Below, piece after piece: positions 9,613 through 22,400 of a stretch of DNA of 64,000 nucleotides. Made by a program: the position numbers and the translations under genes. Every line of letters begins with the position of its first letter. Within the stretch, counting starts at the first letter, position 1. A model generated the notes under the pieces. That model did no database searches. It worked only from the letters and a program-made list of their open reading frames with translations, and was not told the origin of the DNA. Origin of the DNA: Allacma fusca (taxonomy: Eukaryota; Arthropoda; Collembola; Symphypleona; Sminthuridae); NCBI GenBank assembly GCA_947179485.1, contig OX359249.1, positions 37,124,250 to 37,188,249 of the forward strand. The letters run 5' to 3'.

Positions 9613-10681
9613 CCCTTACATCTACGGGAAATATGACAAGCATTAAAAGCAACCCTGTAAATTACAATGCAATATCTTCAGCGCACACAGAAATGAATAA
9701 CAGGTAGCTACTACTATACATACTCACTTCCAATGCATTTTTCACAACATGTCCCAATCCTCTCAACACAAACTCAACTCTCAGGGAAAAGGCACGTTTC
9801 CTACAGTACATACGGCCCTATAGGACAGCAAAACCTTCACCATGAGCCTGGGCTGAACTGAACTGAAACTCCATAAAGCTAGTATTTGTCCGTCCCCCCA
9901 GCCTTTTGTCTATGTATGAAAATTGTGATTACATATCCAGTGTGTGTTGAATGTTGTTTCCCCATCGGGAAATGGAACCACCCCCAGCATACGTGGTGAT
10001 AGATCCAATGCGCAAATTTAATATTCTCTTTTGTAGTAGTAGGCGGAATGGTGGAATTCCATCCCATCATTTTGTGTAGGTCTAAGTACTAAAACAAGCC
10101 CGAAATAATTTCTATGTGGATGTCTATCCCTACAGTTACAGTAGTGATAGAGAGCCCCCGTCATAAAAGTGATGATTTCTAGAACGCAATTTTGAGCCCC
10201 AGCTCGAACGTACATTGTGGATGGATCCTGCAGTGCTCTATTATATTTAGTTATAGGTACTTACAACAACGTTATTACCACATAGCACTACACAGTACAT
10301 GTCTCATATCCTTGTTCCTTGGAAATACAAAGTGTAGTGCTCTATCGTCTCGTAACCTCAACTTACTCATTGTTCACATACGCATAGAACTAAGAACTAC
10401 ACGTAAACCTTCATACGTACATCATACACAGAATGGTACTCACACTGAGCTTGAGCCCCAGCAGTGCACTGTGGTGAGACTCAGTCTGAGGCTCAGTCAG
10501 TACAAGCTAATTCTATAATAGGAGGGAGTGAAATACGATTAAATAGTGAAGCAGAATTGTTTGCATGCTTGATTACTCTATACTCTTCTAGACATTATAC
10601 ATTTGGAAGGATTTCAAGTTTTAATAAAGTTTACATATATATACTTATATAAATTGTACAATGGGTAGTTATATGTAATAG

Positions 10682-10972
10682 TGGAGGATTTCGTGTCGCT
10701 GAACTCCCTCAGTTGTTTTTCACTTTTGCACAATCGGAATTTACTTCTCTCAAAGACAAATATACAACTGTTATTGATTTCTTATATTTACAAAACTATT
10801 TATTAGAGGAGACTTTCAATCCTTTCGTCTGGGTAAGTTTAACTTTACGTGTACTAAAAATAAAAAATATGTTTAAGTTGATTCTATTGGATGAATTCTT
10901 ATTATTGATGCTAATATTATCATTTAGCACATGAGTCAAGATATTGAAATGGAAGATTTAAAAAAAATATGA
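10682..10972 (+). CDS. 3' part of an unidentified protein-coding gene
   Basis: An open exon 10682-10832 ends at a consensus donor GTAAGT (after a Trp codon, phase 0). A second exon, 10928-10972, follows acceptor TATTATCATTTAG and encodes a short acidic tail (HMSQDIEMEDLKKI) ending in TGA. The first exon reads as a hydrophobic and aromatic protein segment (GGFRVAELPQLFFTFAQSEF..., ...LLEETFNPFVW). Its 5' neighbour is uncertain. The ORF at about 10462-10633 (containing LNSEAELFACLITLYSS) could be an upstream exon, but I found no donor/acceptor pair that keeps the frame. I do not recognise the family. It lies upstream of FBXW5 on the same strand. Confidence 0.33.
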
Positions 10973-11716
10973 AGGGTTTCTGTACATAGTGTACATAAAC
11001 AAGTTGTATTATTTGAACAGAAGTACGTATGTAGAATGTATAGAGTGCGCATAGGAATATAAATATCTAGTTAATGTGAAAGTTGTTCGGCAACATTCAA
11101 AAATAGAGTAAAAGTTGTGACGGGGGTTTTATTTTGAAGTATCGAAGTATGAAATGTTTTCGAAATTAGTGCTCATTGTGTGTTAATCTTTTAAATGTGG
11201 TAGTGAAGATATAGGGTGGATTGATAGGAAAATACATTGCGGCAGTTGGATAATAATTAGTATTTAAAATAAACGTTTTAGTTCCTCTGGTTTTAGCGGA
11301 CGTTTCCCTGTGAGGTACAAACGTTAGTTCTGGGATCTGACAGTCCAATGGTTGGTGAGGGAGCTGTTATTGTTGAACGTGCCCTGGATTGAGCGCTTTA
11401 GGAATAAAACTACCTTTGGTCCATTGTCCATTAAGGGTGGAGATAGAAGGAAAAGACTTGGAAGAATATTTGTTAAGGTTGTTGATATTTTAAATAATGT
11501 TATTTAATGTACTTGGGTTGTGTGTGAATCATGGTGGGGTGGGAGTTCTTAGGAGTGGGAAGGTATAGGGATGGTGTGCTTTCCTGTAGTAATTATACAC
11601 TATAATTAGTGTGGGACTTGATGAGTGGACTAAGATTTGGAGAGTGGGTAGCGTTTTTCCTGTACTAATTTGTGTTTGTTATTTTGTATGCAGGAAAAGA
11701 AAACAAATCTCACGGA

Positions 11717-14700
11717 ATGGATACCCTCCCGGATTCTTTAATACTTCATATATTTAAGTTATTGTGTCCAAAAGACGTTGCTGTAGTGGGACAATGTTGT
11801 AGGAGACTTCGTCGAATCGCTCATGATGACATTCTATGGCGTGATATCTTCCACTCGTATTTTAATATTCTGCCGCTGTTTCCCAAACCTATTGGTGAAT
11901 AATTGTTTTGACTATTTAATGTTATGCGCTTAGTGTAGTCTAGGAGTGCTGGGGTAGTCATTCGGGAGTTAGTAAACTCTAAATAGAGATGAAATAATCA
12001 GATTGGACCTGGTTTGGCTGTCCACTTTCTTAGTTTTGACATTCTTACTTCCTACGTTTCAAAACAAATTCAGAATTATTGGTATGTAGCTAGGAGTTGA
12101 CAAGACCAAGCTACTGAAGGAACTAAACCAGGAATGAAGTACTATAGTCAAAATATCAAAACCATGTAGTGCAAATTAGAAATTAGACACCCATTAATCA
12201 ACACATCTTCCATCCTAAAATACAGAAATACTAGTTATTAGGTATTACAAGTTGCGGATATCGAATTGGCAACTGGAAGTAGCCTGACACTAGTTTGTCC
12301 TCAGTTAGCTAAGTAGCTGAACGTTGCCAAAACAGTAAATCAAAGCGAAGTCGTCTTTGATGATAAATGAATGGAGATGTTAATGCCTCAGTAAGAGTCT
12401 TCAAGGATTGTGCTTTTGAGGTTAAAATTTTCTGAATTCGTTTTACTGCTAGGTTTTCCCAGTGCAATGCTTTGCATTCAGAAATCATCGTTCCCCGTAA
12501 TGATTGATCAGTAGTTGGGAAACGTAAAAAGTCTCCCGGTTAATGGTTAATGTATGCGTACAATGTAACTGGACTAGTTACAGTTTTAACCAGGATTTAA
12601 CAAATTTAGTAGGAAATTAAGGTGAAGAGTTACGAGTCAGAAATACGGTTGGTTTGACCATTCTTGCCCTCTTTCCAACTAATTTGATCTAACCTATGAA
12701 AACACGAAAGTGTTGACAATTTGGGTTAGGTGTGCTAAATTTGGCTTCATTTGGTGGTGAAATATGTACTATTTTTGAGGAACTTGTAAGACCAAGAACT
12801 AAATGGCAGCAATCTTGTATTTGCAGGTAAAGATAACTGGCGCTCAGAGTTTATTAGACTTGTTGATGAAACTCCTTTCGTAGAAGCTGAAGTAATAAAA
12901 AAACACACAGATCAAGTTCTCCATGTATCGTTCTCGCATGATGGCAAAAGATTCGCGACTTGTGGAAAAGATGCTTATATATACGTAAGTAGCATTAAAT
13001 TTTTGTTCCTTCAGTGTTTTACCATTGTCTTGTGATAGAGCTTGTGGCCATTGACCTGCGTTCTTGTTGTGCTTGTATTATTTTTAATGTGTTTCGATTT
13101 GCAGGTATGGCGTGCTAACCATCCTGTGGAATTAGAATTTCAAAGACAAATGAAAAAATTCAACTGGAAATATACCCAATTTTCAGAATTTAATGAAAGT
13201 GATAGTTTACTATTAGTTTCTGGAGTTTTATTCGGTTTACATAGTACTTCGGGAGAAATCGCGGTTTTTAATTTGACGGGTAAGGATCTCAAGAAAGATA
13301 CAAAATAATTGCCATAATTTCTTATTTTATTTATTGCTTTCTAATGGGACTGCGGTTTTTCTTGAAAAATAGATTGTTTTCAACTTCAGTGTCGAATACA
13401 AAGCAAGCCTTACGATATTTTTGGCACCTGGTATTCAGAAAATTACCTTTTTTCGGGAGATCTTCGTTGGTTAGGCCACCTTGTCAGTAAATCAACCATA
13501 TGGTTAAATAAAGCATCCCAGGAAACGGAATCAGAACACACTGCGATTATTAATAAAATGTTCTCCTTTTACAACCCCCGAGCATCGTCAATACGTTCTA
13601 TTATGATTGCAAATTGTATTGAAGATTCGTCAAATAGACTTGATTTATCTAATTCAAATTCAGTATCTGGTCCATTTCGCAAAGAACCTTTACCTACCAG
13701 TTCTAATCCTGGGATAAGTGAATCTAAAAGTTGTGGTAACTTACGTGACATCAATTCTAAAGGTTTAAAAGGAACACTTCAAGGAGCTTTTCAGAATTGG
13801 AGGCCGTTGGATAACGTAGCGGATATCGACTACACTTTAGAATACCATAACAATAACTTGCGTGACAAAATATCTCAGCAGCCTTCTTCTTCCGAGAGCT
13901 CAAGATCCAAACCTAGTGTATCAAAAAGTGTACGAAAGCAAACTTGGGATCTTGACAGATCTGACAGCACGGAAGAGAAAAGGGCTAAAATTGTTGTTCC
14001 TACATTCGATGGAACAGACTCAGACAATGACGACGACGATATTGATAGTTCAATGTTTGATGATACGAAAGATGACTGTAAATCAACAAATTCTCAATAT
14101 TCTCCTGCTTCTCCAAGTACGTGTGCTTCAGCGTATTCGCCAAGAGGTCCCACATACGCTTCTTCATCCGAACAAGTTATTGATGACCATGACAAGTGGC
14201 TAATATTTACATGTGGCTCAGAAACATATACGCCTCATCAGGTTGGATTTAAGAAAATAAAACCCTTCACTTTTCAAAGTCGAATTGACCCGGGACCAAG
14301 TATAAAAGAGAGGAGAGAAGAATTACGCAGAAGGCATACTATAGAACAATTAGGGCAACAAGAAGTTATCGACTACATGGATTACTCCAAAGTTGCCTTT
14401 ATGTTTGACGAGGTATGTCAGTAATAGTAATGATCGCTTGTAGTAGTAGTAAATATGACTACTGTATAACTTTACTCAAGTTGAGTTTTGAGACTTGATG
14501 ATTTGAATACATGTGTGAAATCATTTGTTTTCTAGATTGATCACGTTGTGGATCTTCATGGTCATGTGATCGGTATGGCTCTTTCACCAGGTGAAAATTA
14601 TTTTCTATAATATAATGTTCATTATTTTTGGGCTCGTGACTATCATGTTCATACATAATTCTTACAGATCACAGATACCTATACGTAAACAGTCGTCCTT

Positions 14701-15336
14701 GGCCGGCAGGCTATAAAATATCTGATCCTTTGGATCCTCCCCCTATTGCCCAAGAAATAGATATTCACGTAATTGACCTAGCAACACTGACACAAGTCGG
14801 AATGATGCGCCGAGCTCACAGGGCTTATACACCAAACGAAGAATGCTTTTTCATTTTTCTGGACGCGTGTGATCTGTACCTTGCAAGTGGTTCAGAAGAC
14901 AAACACGGGTATCTTTGGGATCGACATTATGGCGTATCCCTAGCAAAATTACCGCATACAGACGTCTGCAATTCTGTTGCTTTTAATCCCGCTGATTCTC
15001 GGATGCTGGTTTCAGTTTCAGACGATGGAACGATCAAGGTATTTAATTTAACACAAAGTAAATTCCATGAAATGATTAAATGGATCAAATTATGCAAATA
15101 CTGTAAAAGTAAAGTCACGAAATAATACGTAGTTTGGGCTAGTTTGTTAATGAACGAAACGATTGATATCTATTTTCTATTTCATTATTTATTCTGTTAT
15201 CTAATTTCAGGTTTGGAGGTCAAAGAATCAATGTCGGGAGTTCGATATTGACTTGGAGTCAAAAAATAAAGGCACTACATTATACCTAAAGCCACGTAGA
15301 TCTTCATGCACATCTGCGGTTAGCTGTACATCATAA
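11717..15336 (+). CDS. FBXW5: F-box/WD repeat-containing protein 5 orthologue
   Basis: Seven coding exons: 11717-11894, 12827-12984, 13105-13279, 13373-14412, 14536-14590, 14668-15038 and 15211-15336, all with GT-AG introns in frame, giving 700 aa. The F-box lies at about residues 2-48 (LPDSLILHIFKLL...LWRDIF). A first WD repeat lies at about 86-114 (HTDQVLHVSFSHDGKRFATC, ending in VW). Exon 3 holds the family blocks NWKYTQFSEFN and GEIAVFNLTG. The C-terminal blade set has HGHVIGMALSP, AHRAYTPNEECFFIFLD, SEDKHGYLWDRHY and SDDGTIKVW (about 530-661). FBXW5 is a substrate receptor of SCF (SKP1-CUL1) and CUL4-DDB1 ubiquitin ligases; known vertebrate substrates include SASS6 and EPS8. The protein is longer than the human one (566 aa) because of a central Ser/Asp-rich insert (about residues 240-410). 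An acceptor at 11691-11693 implies an upstream non-coding exon. Confidence 0.93.
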
Positions 15337-15894
15337 GATGCGAAGTATCTTATAGATATGTTCTAAATGCAGCTTGTAGCTCACCTAATGTCTGATCTCC
15401 CTGATTAAACACATCCCTGAAAATCACACTCGAGAGCGTTGTTTGCAATACCTAGGAGTAATGAAGTTGTGCTGCAAGGAAATAAATCGGTTCTCTATTC
15501 ACTATTGTTTGGAAAGTAAAGGAAAGTAAAAACTATACTGTGAAATACCGGCCGGGGCAATAGCTGCAGTGGTGTAATTTGTTACTTTAAAATTTTGATC
15601 AGTTACTACTTACTGCAATCGAACGATCGATATGTAATGGAGAGCTGCCTCCAATTATTTCTTTTCGATTTTCGGCACTGTGGTGTCTCGGGAAATGAAT
15701 TGTATGAAGTTGACGGTCATTGCTTAGAATCCTGTAAAGAAAGCTTGCTTACCTCCTGTAGTATTTTAATCTTTATTTGTTCTGCATATTTTATTAATTT
15801 ATTTGTGAAGCCATCAAATGTGATGAACAGTTGTGATTTGCATATAAAACTTAAAATATAAATTTGTTAAGGATCATACGCTGTTTACGGAGTA

Positions 15895-15900
15895 AATAAA
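15895..15900 (+). terminator. Polyadenylation signal of FBXW5
   Basis: AATAAA about 560 bp after the FBXW5 stop codon. It is close to the opposing PPP1R11 signal, so the 3' ends of the two transcripts probably touch or overlap. Confidence 0.5.
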
Positions 15901-15923
15901 ACTTGCAGCTGTAGAGGGTTCGA

Positions 15924-15929
15924 TTTATT
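15924..15929 (-). terminator. Polyadenylation signal of PPP1R11
   Basis: TTTATT on the plus strand (AATAAA on the minus strand), about 260 bp downstream of the PPP1R11 stop. Confidence 0.45.
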
Positions 15930-16188
15930 TTGCGCTTATATTACATACTTTTTTTTTTATAATTGTCACCCAATAATACTACTCATTTACATACATCAAG
16001 ATGCATGTAGAACAACTTGTTACAATCATCAATCTTATGGAATTATAAAAAGAACAATACATGATCCTTGCCAATCACTCAGATTACCGTACATACTTCA
16101 TGACTGATACTGACAGAATACTCAATTCAATCACGGCCAGTTCAAGTTCAGTCACGCCCAATAATAGGGTCCGCAAACAAAGCACAAT

Positions 16189-16782
16189 TTACGACGCGGT
16201 AGAGGGTTGAATCTGGGGATCCGAATCGCCAGATTTCTTCTCTGTGTGGCCTCGACAATGATCACATTCATCATCTGTATCTGAAGAGGATTCCCCGAAT
16301 TTGTGTGGCTTTTCGTAAATGCAACAGCCTGTCAAAGCATACCAATAATATAATAAACTCCTTTAAGCCTTCCTCAAGTCTCAAAAATACTTCAGCATAC
16401 TTACAATTATTAAGCCTTAATATAAGAAATAAACCTCAGAAACCCCACTCACATTTTGACTTCATCTTATTCATATGCTCATTGTCTATCGTATCCGTGG
16501 TCCAGCCAACTTTCTTTTTATTTTTCGGCTTCTTCAGTTTCAGTCGCAGCACCGGCTCAGAATTTGTTTCAGGAAGCTGCAAATATATGCAACAATTATA
16601 CCAAAAACAATATTACAAAAAATCTGAATCAAAGAACGGACAACGAAACAAGAACAATTCTCATGTTTCAAGATTATTTCTAATTATTACAGTTACAACA
16701 CATTAATTACCCCGTTAGTTGATCCAGCTACCTCAACAGTGACCGTCGTGTCAGAAGGTGCTCGGCTAACCGCATCAGCCAT
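16189..16782 (-). CDS. PPP1R11: Protein phosphatase 1 inhibitor-3 (E3 ligase) orthologue
   Basis: Three exons on the minus strand: 16782-16711, 16576-16453 and 16328-16189, encoding 111 aa (human 126). Residues 11-17 (DTTVTVE) match the family N-terminus. Residues 45-49 (KKVGW) sit at the degenerate RVxF PP1-docking motif KVEW. The hallmark block follows, WTTDTIDNEHMNKMKSKCCC then IYEKP (49-73), with the acidic Ser/Asp stretch and CDHCRGH (87-93). The family inhibits the PP1 catalytic subunit; the vertebrate protein also has reported ubiquitin-ligase activity through its Cys-rich part. Two phase-0 donors are possible for exon 1 (GTAGCT after 17 codons or GTAATT after 24), so a seven-residue segment may be optional. 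It is convergent with FBXW5. Confidence 0.93.
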
Positions 16783-16799
16783 TTCTGATTCACAGATTT

Positions 16800-19200
16800 C
16801 AATTTAAATGGAGTTTACGTTATTTCAACCGTGGACTTATCTCAAGTTAAAATCTGCAGGACTGTCATTTCAACACATTTATGTGGCACGAACTTCTCTA
16901 ATAATGACTTCCCTGATTACTGTCAGTGAAATGGGTTGAAACTGAAAGGACTACTAAATGTAGGTACGGATTAACAAGTACTGTCGTTAAATACAAACCC
17001 CGTAATAATTTAGCAATAAATTACGCCTTGTTGTTCAGCAATTCAACTTCACTGCCGACTCCACTTGTTGATAAATTAAATCCTCTAATCAAATTGTCAG
17101 ATATAATTAAAAATAGGCACACAATAATTACACTTTAAAAACTTCACCTTCCACTTTACTTCACTTAAAAGTAGACATTACATATTTCGTTACTTACTTA
17201 CACTAAATCAGAATTAATGGACACCCGTATAAGTAACTTGTGATATAAATAAATAAGTTTGGGAACTGGAATTACAACGAGCTATAACCTATAACGTTAT
17301 AAATAATGTGCACCATTCAAATATCCCGCTGTAAATGCACTGTCCAAGCAGCAATCCTATTGAGTTAACATTTATCCCGTAAGGGAGTGCATGCTTATTA
17401 TTTTTTACGTTTGTAGTTAGATCAATAATAGTTGATACAATTAATTCTTCTTGCTCAAGTTGAGTTTTTATTGTAGTTGTTGTATGGGGAAATACATCTT
17501 TGTGCTATTTAAAAATACTTACTTATAAGGTTTCAGCTTCACAGTTACTTTAATTAATTTTGACAAGCTGTTTTGAAAGTATTGACTGTGAGTTTGTGAG
17601 TTACATTTATGGAAGTACTTACCTCCTAAAAGAAGCTTTGCTGATGAAAAATGTGAATGAGCGTGATGGAAGAGAAACTGTACAGCATTTTTTTTATTTA
17701 TAGTACACGAGTAGGGTAGTTTCTTCTTTTTTTTTATCTTATTTGAGTTTTGATACATTGGAGAGAAATCTTTATGATTGAAAGTATTCAAACCCAGTAT
17801 TGTAGAATGCGTCCGAATGAACATTATGATATGAGCTTTTATATAAGTCTTTATTTTCCAAGCACACAATAATTGACAGATGTGCATCATGTCTTAATCA
17901 TAATATGGCATGTGTAGCAACTCCCATTTATTTACACCTGCCGATTTTGATCAAAGTCTTTATCTTGCGCTTCTCATTGTCAGTCACTCAAATCATGAAA
18001 ATAAATTTTATGGTTGGGATAGCTTGAGGCAAACACCACAGAGATTGACAGTCAACATTTGGCTATACATAGGACTGTTAGACATTAGACATACAGAATT
18101 TATCACCCGAAACATGTCTGCTGGAAAACATGGAATAATAATAGTCACTACAGGTACTTACAGTAAAACTATACTATCCATACTGTCGTCAAATGCTAAA
18201 TGTAGTGCTGCATTTATAGTATAACAATAATAATGTTCTAGCTTTAGATTACCTGACGGTGTGGAATTTCGGGAACCTTTATTTACAAGATCACTTTGAA
18301 AATTTCAGGGTGATTGGTTGTCAAATGTGTGGTTGTGAATCACATAACTAGTTGTATTAATAAGTAAATATCTGTCATAGATAATCTATGTATTACTAAG
18401 CTTCATTTGTGACAGCACTAATAATTATTTAGTGGGTGCTTTCATAAAATACAGCATTACATAAGGTTCAACCAATAATCAAATTAATTATACTAGTACC
18501 CTTTAAATTTCGTATTCTTACAACCGTAACTCTATGAGGCTTCGTTGGATAAACGAAGATTGGCATACTTTCTTACGTTACAGTATGTAATTATGTATAA
18601 TCATTTCAAATAATTTTGAGCTGACTTATGCATTTGTTGAACATTTTACAGTGCAATAGTTCACCTTTTATTGATTAATAGCAATACGTCTAATACATAT
18701 ATAGAATATACAACCTAGTTGTACTTTGCGTTTGTCAATACAAAACTTTTGATAGTTACTACCTTTTATTTTGTTTTTTGTCAGTGTCAGCGATATTGCA
18801 ATTTTTCCGAGAAAAATAACTTGAATTATTATTGAATTAGTTTGCACCAGCGAGTTCATAAAAGTTTATTTGTGGTTCGTGGTTCTTGTAATTTAGAGCT
18901 CCCTTTAAGGTTATAATTGTGTTAGATTTTCCCTGAAAATATTTTTTGGTCTAATTGTTTCACCAACTTTGGAAATCGTTCATTTGAAAATATTTTTTAT
19001 TATTTTGTCAATGTGACATCTTACTCGATGAATACATTTGACTTCTCATTTTTAAGACCTGAAGGACCTTGTATTAAATACAATTATTATTGTCCAAAGA
19101 GTGCAGCCTATACATGTGAAAGCAAAGTAAAAGCAGTTAAAGGAAAATTAGTCAAGTCTTTTGTTTCTCTATATACGTGAATACAAAATATTTCTGCAAA
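16800..19200. other. Intergenic, no gene recognised
   Basis: AT-rich sequence between PPP1R11 and the 3' side of the SLC22 gene. A 104-codon ATG ORF at 17910-18224 (plus) and a Lys-rich ORF at 17519-17890 (minus) are present. Neither shows a domain or convincing coding character. Confidence 0.4.
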
Positions 19201-19213
19201 ATTGGTGCGTTAG

Positions 19214-19459
19214 ATGAGCCTGTTTTCAGATAAAAACTGGAAGCTACAACCACTGTTGCAGAAAACCAAAACAACGGATTTTATCGTATTGATTGCCAAC
19301 GGCGAAAGTATTGAAGTCGGTGTCGGTAATACATTGAAAATTAATAACATTCTTGGGGTGATAGCTTCTTTAAACATGAATAAGCTTCTCGCACCAGGCA
19401 TTAATAACAAATTCAAAATTGTAAACATTATATACGAGCAAGAAAAATTCGTAAGCTAA
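19214..19459 (+). CDS. Hypothetical 81-aa single-exon protein
   Basis: An ATG-initiated frame of 81 codons ending in TAA. The composition is strongly protein-like, with alternating hydrophobic beta-type segments: FIVLIANGESIEVGVGN, LKINNILGVIASLNMN and NKFKIVNIIYEQ. No signal peptide, membrane helix or known family is recognised. It ends 27 bp before the stop codon of the SLC22 gene on the other strand, so it lies antisense to that gene's likely 3' UTR. The opposite frame is also open (72 codons), which weakens the case. It could be a young gene, a fragment of a foreign or mobile sequence, or chance. Confidence 0.3.
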   Translation: MSLFSDKNWKLQPLLQKTKTTDFIVLIANGESIEVGVGNTLKINNILGVIASLNMNKLLAPGINNKFKIVNIIYEQEKFVS

Positions 19460-19485
19460 AATAAGAATCTAACGTCAAGGCACTT

Positions 19486-22400
19486 CTACCCTTTGTTTTC
19501 TTCTACATCTTTGACGGTCTCAGGTAATCTTTTATTTCTTGTTTCTGGTAGAAGAATCGATAGAAAGCCAGCGATGAGAGAAACTGCTCCGAAGATTAAA
19601 GTTGGGTATGTCTTATTTCCCTTCCCCTGTGTGAAATCAATTTGTGTTAGATAAGAATTTCGAATATATTCCATTATTGCTTAAAAATAACCCATTATCT
19701 TGAAATATGGGACAGAGAATGTGCATAGTACCACAACATCGACGATAAATGGGGCTAGTACAGAACCAATACGCCCGATCATAGATGAAGTTCCTAGTCC
19801 ATAGGTTCTCAAAAGTGTTGGGTAGACTTCAGTGGCATACAAGTAGACGAGCGCGTAGGCTGCTCCAATCACAAGTTTTCCAAATAAGGCCAAGATAACA
19901 ATGAGCACGGATCCTGTTGTTTGGGAATAGCAAGCAATTTTAAAAGCTAAATGCATTAACACCCCGACAGCTTCATATATATATGTACTTGAATGCATAA
20001 ATAACGAACCTTGCGAGAAAGCTAGAGAGCTCAGCAGCGAAGTTCCACATATGAGGAGGAACCCACAGAATACTGGCCGACGTCCAATATACCGGATAAG
20101 AGGAGGTACCATAAAGTACGATGGGACTTCAAGCACTCCACTGATGAATGTATATCTACATGCATAAATCCAAAACATTTCTTTATTTTAGACCATCACT
20201 TTCACAACGACCCTATTCAAATCTATCTTTTCACACTAAAATAACTTACATATATTTGTCTGCCGATAAGTTTGGTGCATTCAAGGCAATTCCATAATAA
20301 ACCATAGATATGGACATCCAGCTGAAATAAATCACCAAAGTTCTGACTCGCATTCGAGGAGACCGCACCAAGTCCGCGTAACCTGCTAAAAGCCCAGTTA
20401 CCCTCGATTTCCACGTAACCTTTTTTATTTCTTGTTTTTCCTGTTACCACAAAATTCAACTGTTGTACTGTATTTACATTTATAGCTGCACACGCAAATT
20501 AATTTCCATGCAATTTATCTTCCAATTCCGCCTCATACTCATGCATATGCTTAATTCTAGTATTACAAAAAATGTGGGTGGAAATATAATTCTAGGTAAT
20601 AACTGTAGTAGCATGAACTCAGTAGTTATTACTTGATCAGCAATCCTTGCAGTTAATTCACTGAAGTTGCTGGGCAGTGACGCAAGTTTTTTGTTGCTTC
20701 TGGCCATGTCTCGCAGAATAACTTCTGCCTCCGCAAATCTCCCTTGACGAATCAACCACCTCGGGCTCTCTGGTAATAGCCACCATGTCAATAGAAGAAT
20801 TATAGCTGGTACTGACAATGCTAGCTGCAGAGGGCGCCATGATCTAATGAAGTACGCCACAGCTGGTAAAGCCATGTAGCCCACAGCGAAAGGCAAGCAG
20901 AACAAGTTGCCAGCCAATCCTCTCCAGTCCATTCCCATCGATTCTATCACTAAAAAAATTAAGGAAAAATGAATGTTATGTCGTACTTGTGATTTATCGA
21001 CTTGATGGAAAATAGAAATCATTTTCATTTTCCAAAGACGAAAAGTCCCTTTTCCAACCTAGGACATAAGAGGTTCCATAAATTCCCGGAGAAGAAGCAC
21101 CAAGAATGAAGCGACCAAGCATCATTAGTGTGAAATTGGGTGCAAGAGCAACGAGCGGAGCCGCAATGATGAATACGACGGTGGCCATCAAGATAGTCTT
21201 TTTCCTTCCAAGTTTGTCCGACAATGCCCCGAATATAGGCGATCCGCATAAGATACCAAACATATACATGGCTTGAACTGTCGATGTCCATCCTTCGTCA
21301 CCGCACACGAGATTCCACTATTCAATAAGATTCCGTTCATGCTCAGAATATCAAATATAGCAAGAAAAAAAAATCTAACGAAGAGGCAGTCGTCCTTCGC
21401 ACTGACAAAAGAATTTAGTAAGTATTGCAAACCTGTAATATTTCACGTAATTCGTACTGGCTATGTATTTGCTTTGCACATAATTGAATGCATGAGAATC
21501 CTGAATCTTGAAGTGACAAGCTTGAGCTAACTAAGCTCATGCTAGCATCTTGTTTTTCATGCATTTACCTACTCTCCTAAAGTTTCGTTACCAAGGTCTG
21601 AAAATAAATTAAACTTGTACAGTCAGCGCTGAAATGAAGTGGTTATAAATCAGCGCAGTTTCCTTCTTACTCAATAATTCACTGTTGATTCCGCTGTCAT
21701 CATCAATCAAGTAAAGAAGCCAATACAGGCGATATCATGAGCTACTAATCCTGTACTAACATTAAATAGCGAGCATAGAAAAGGAAAAACTGCTAAAATC
21801 AATTGCGATGAAACTACCTTCTTCAAAAGGAGTGACAAGTAAATTCTGCACCGCCACGATAAAGCTATAGTAGTGTGCATGTGTAGCCAAGATTTGATAA
21901 AATAGTCCGAATTCTTCTTAATAACTAAATTCTGATTCCACTATGTGCGTTGTCGTATTTACATACTATAGTAAGTACAGTATTTACATCCACAGGCCCA
22001 ATTATAAGTAAACAGGTCACCAGAAATGAAGTTTTACCTCGCTTGCAATGGTTGTCTGAAAGATAGATTTGTCATAGTCATAGGCATCACATCCAACTAT
22101 TTTGCTTGTGTCAATGTCACCCAGGCTGAAATTTCCCGTGTCCCAGTTCCCATTTACTCCAAAGTGCTGACATTTTTCATACTCACCTTCAGCATCACTA
22201 TGAAAAACCATTGTCAATTAAAACACCATTTGTCATTTCTACCAGAACAATCTGGAGCTCCGTCTACGAACTCACTAACGTGTCTAACGTTCAAATTCCT
22301 ACAAGTAGTAAAATTCAACTCTGGTAGAATTGCAGAAGCTTTACCCATACCCCCACCACCACCGTATAATAATACGGTGATTAAAAATTTGTGAGAAGCA

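Noticed and set aside
17519-17890. 123-codon minus ORF
   Set aside because: Lys/Asn/His-rich, with homopolymer-derived KKKKK; looks like translated AT-rich noncoding DNA.
17910-18224. 104-codon ATG ORF (plus)
   Set aside because: No domain, codon use like the AT-rich background, and no splice or poly(A) context; likely chance.
20223-20459. 78-codon minus ORF within the SLC22 gene
   Set aside because: A different frame of the same exon; the SLC22 frame (SPRMRVRTL...YYGIALNAPNL) is the conserved one.
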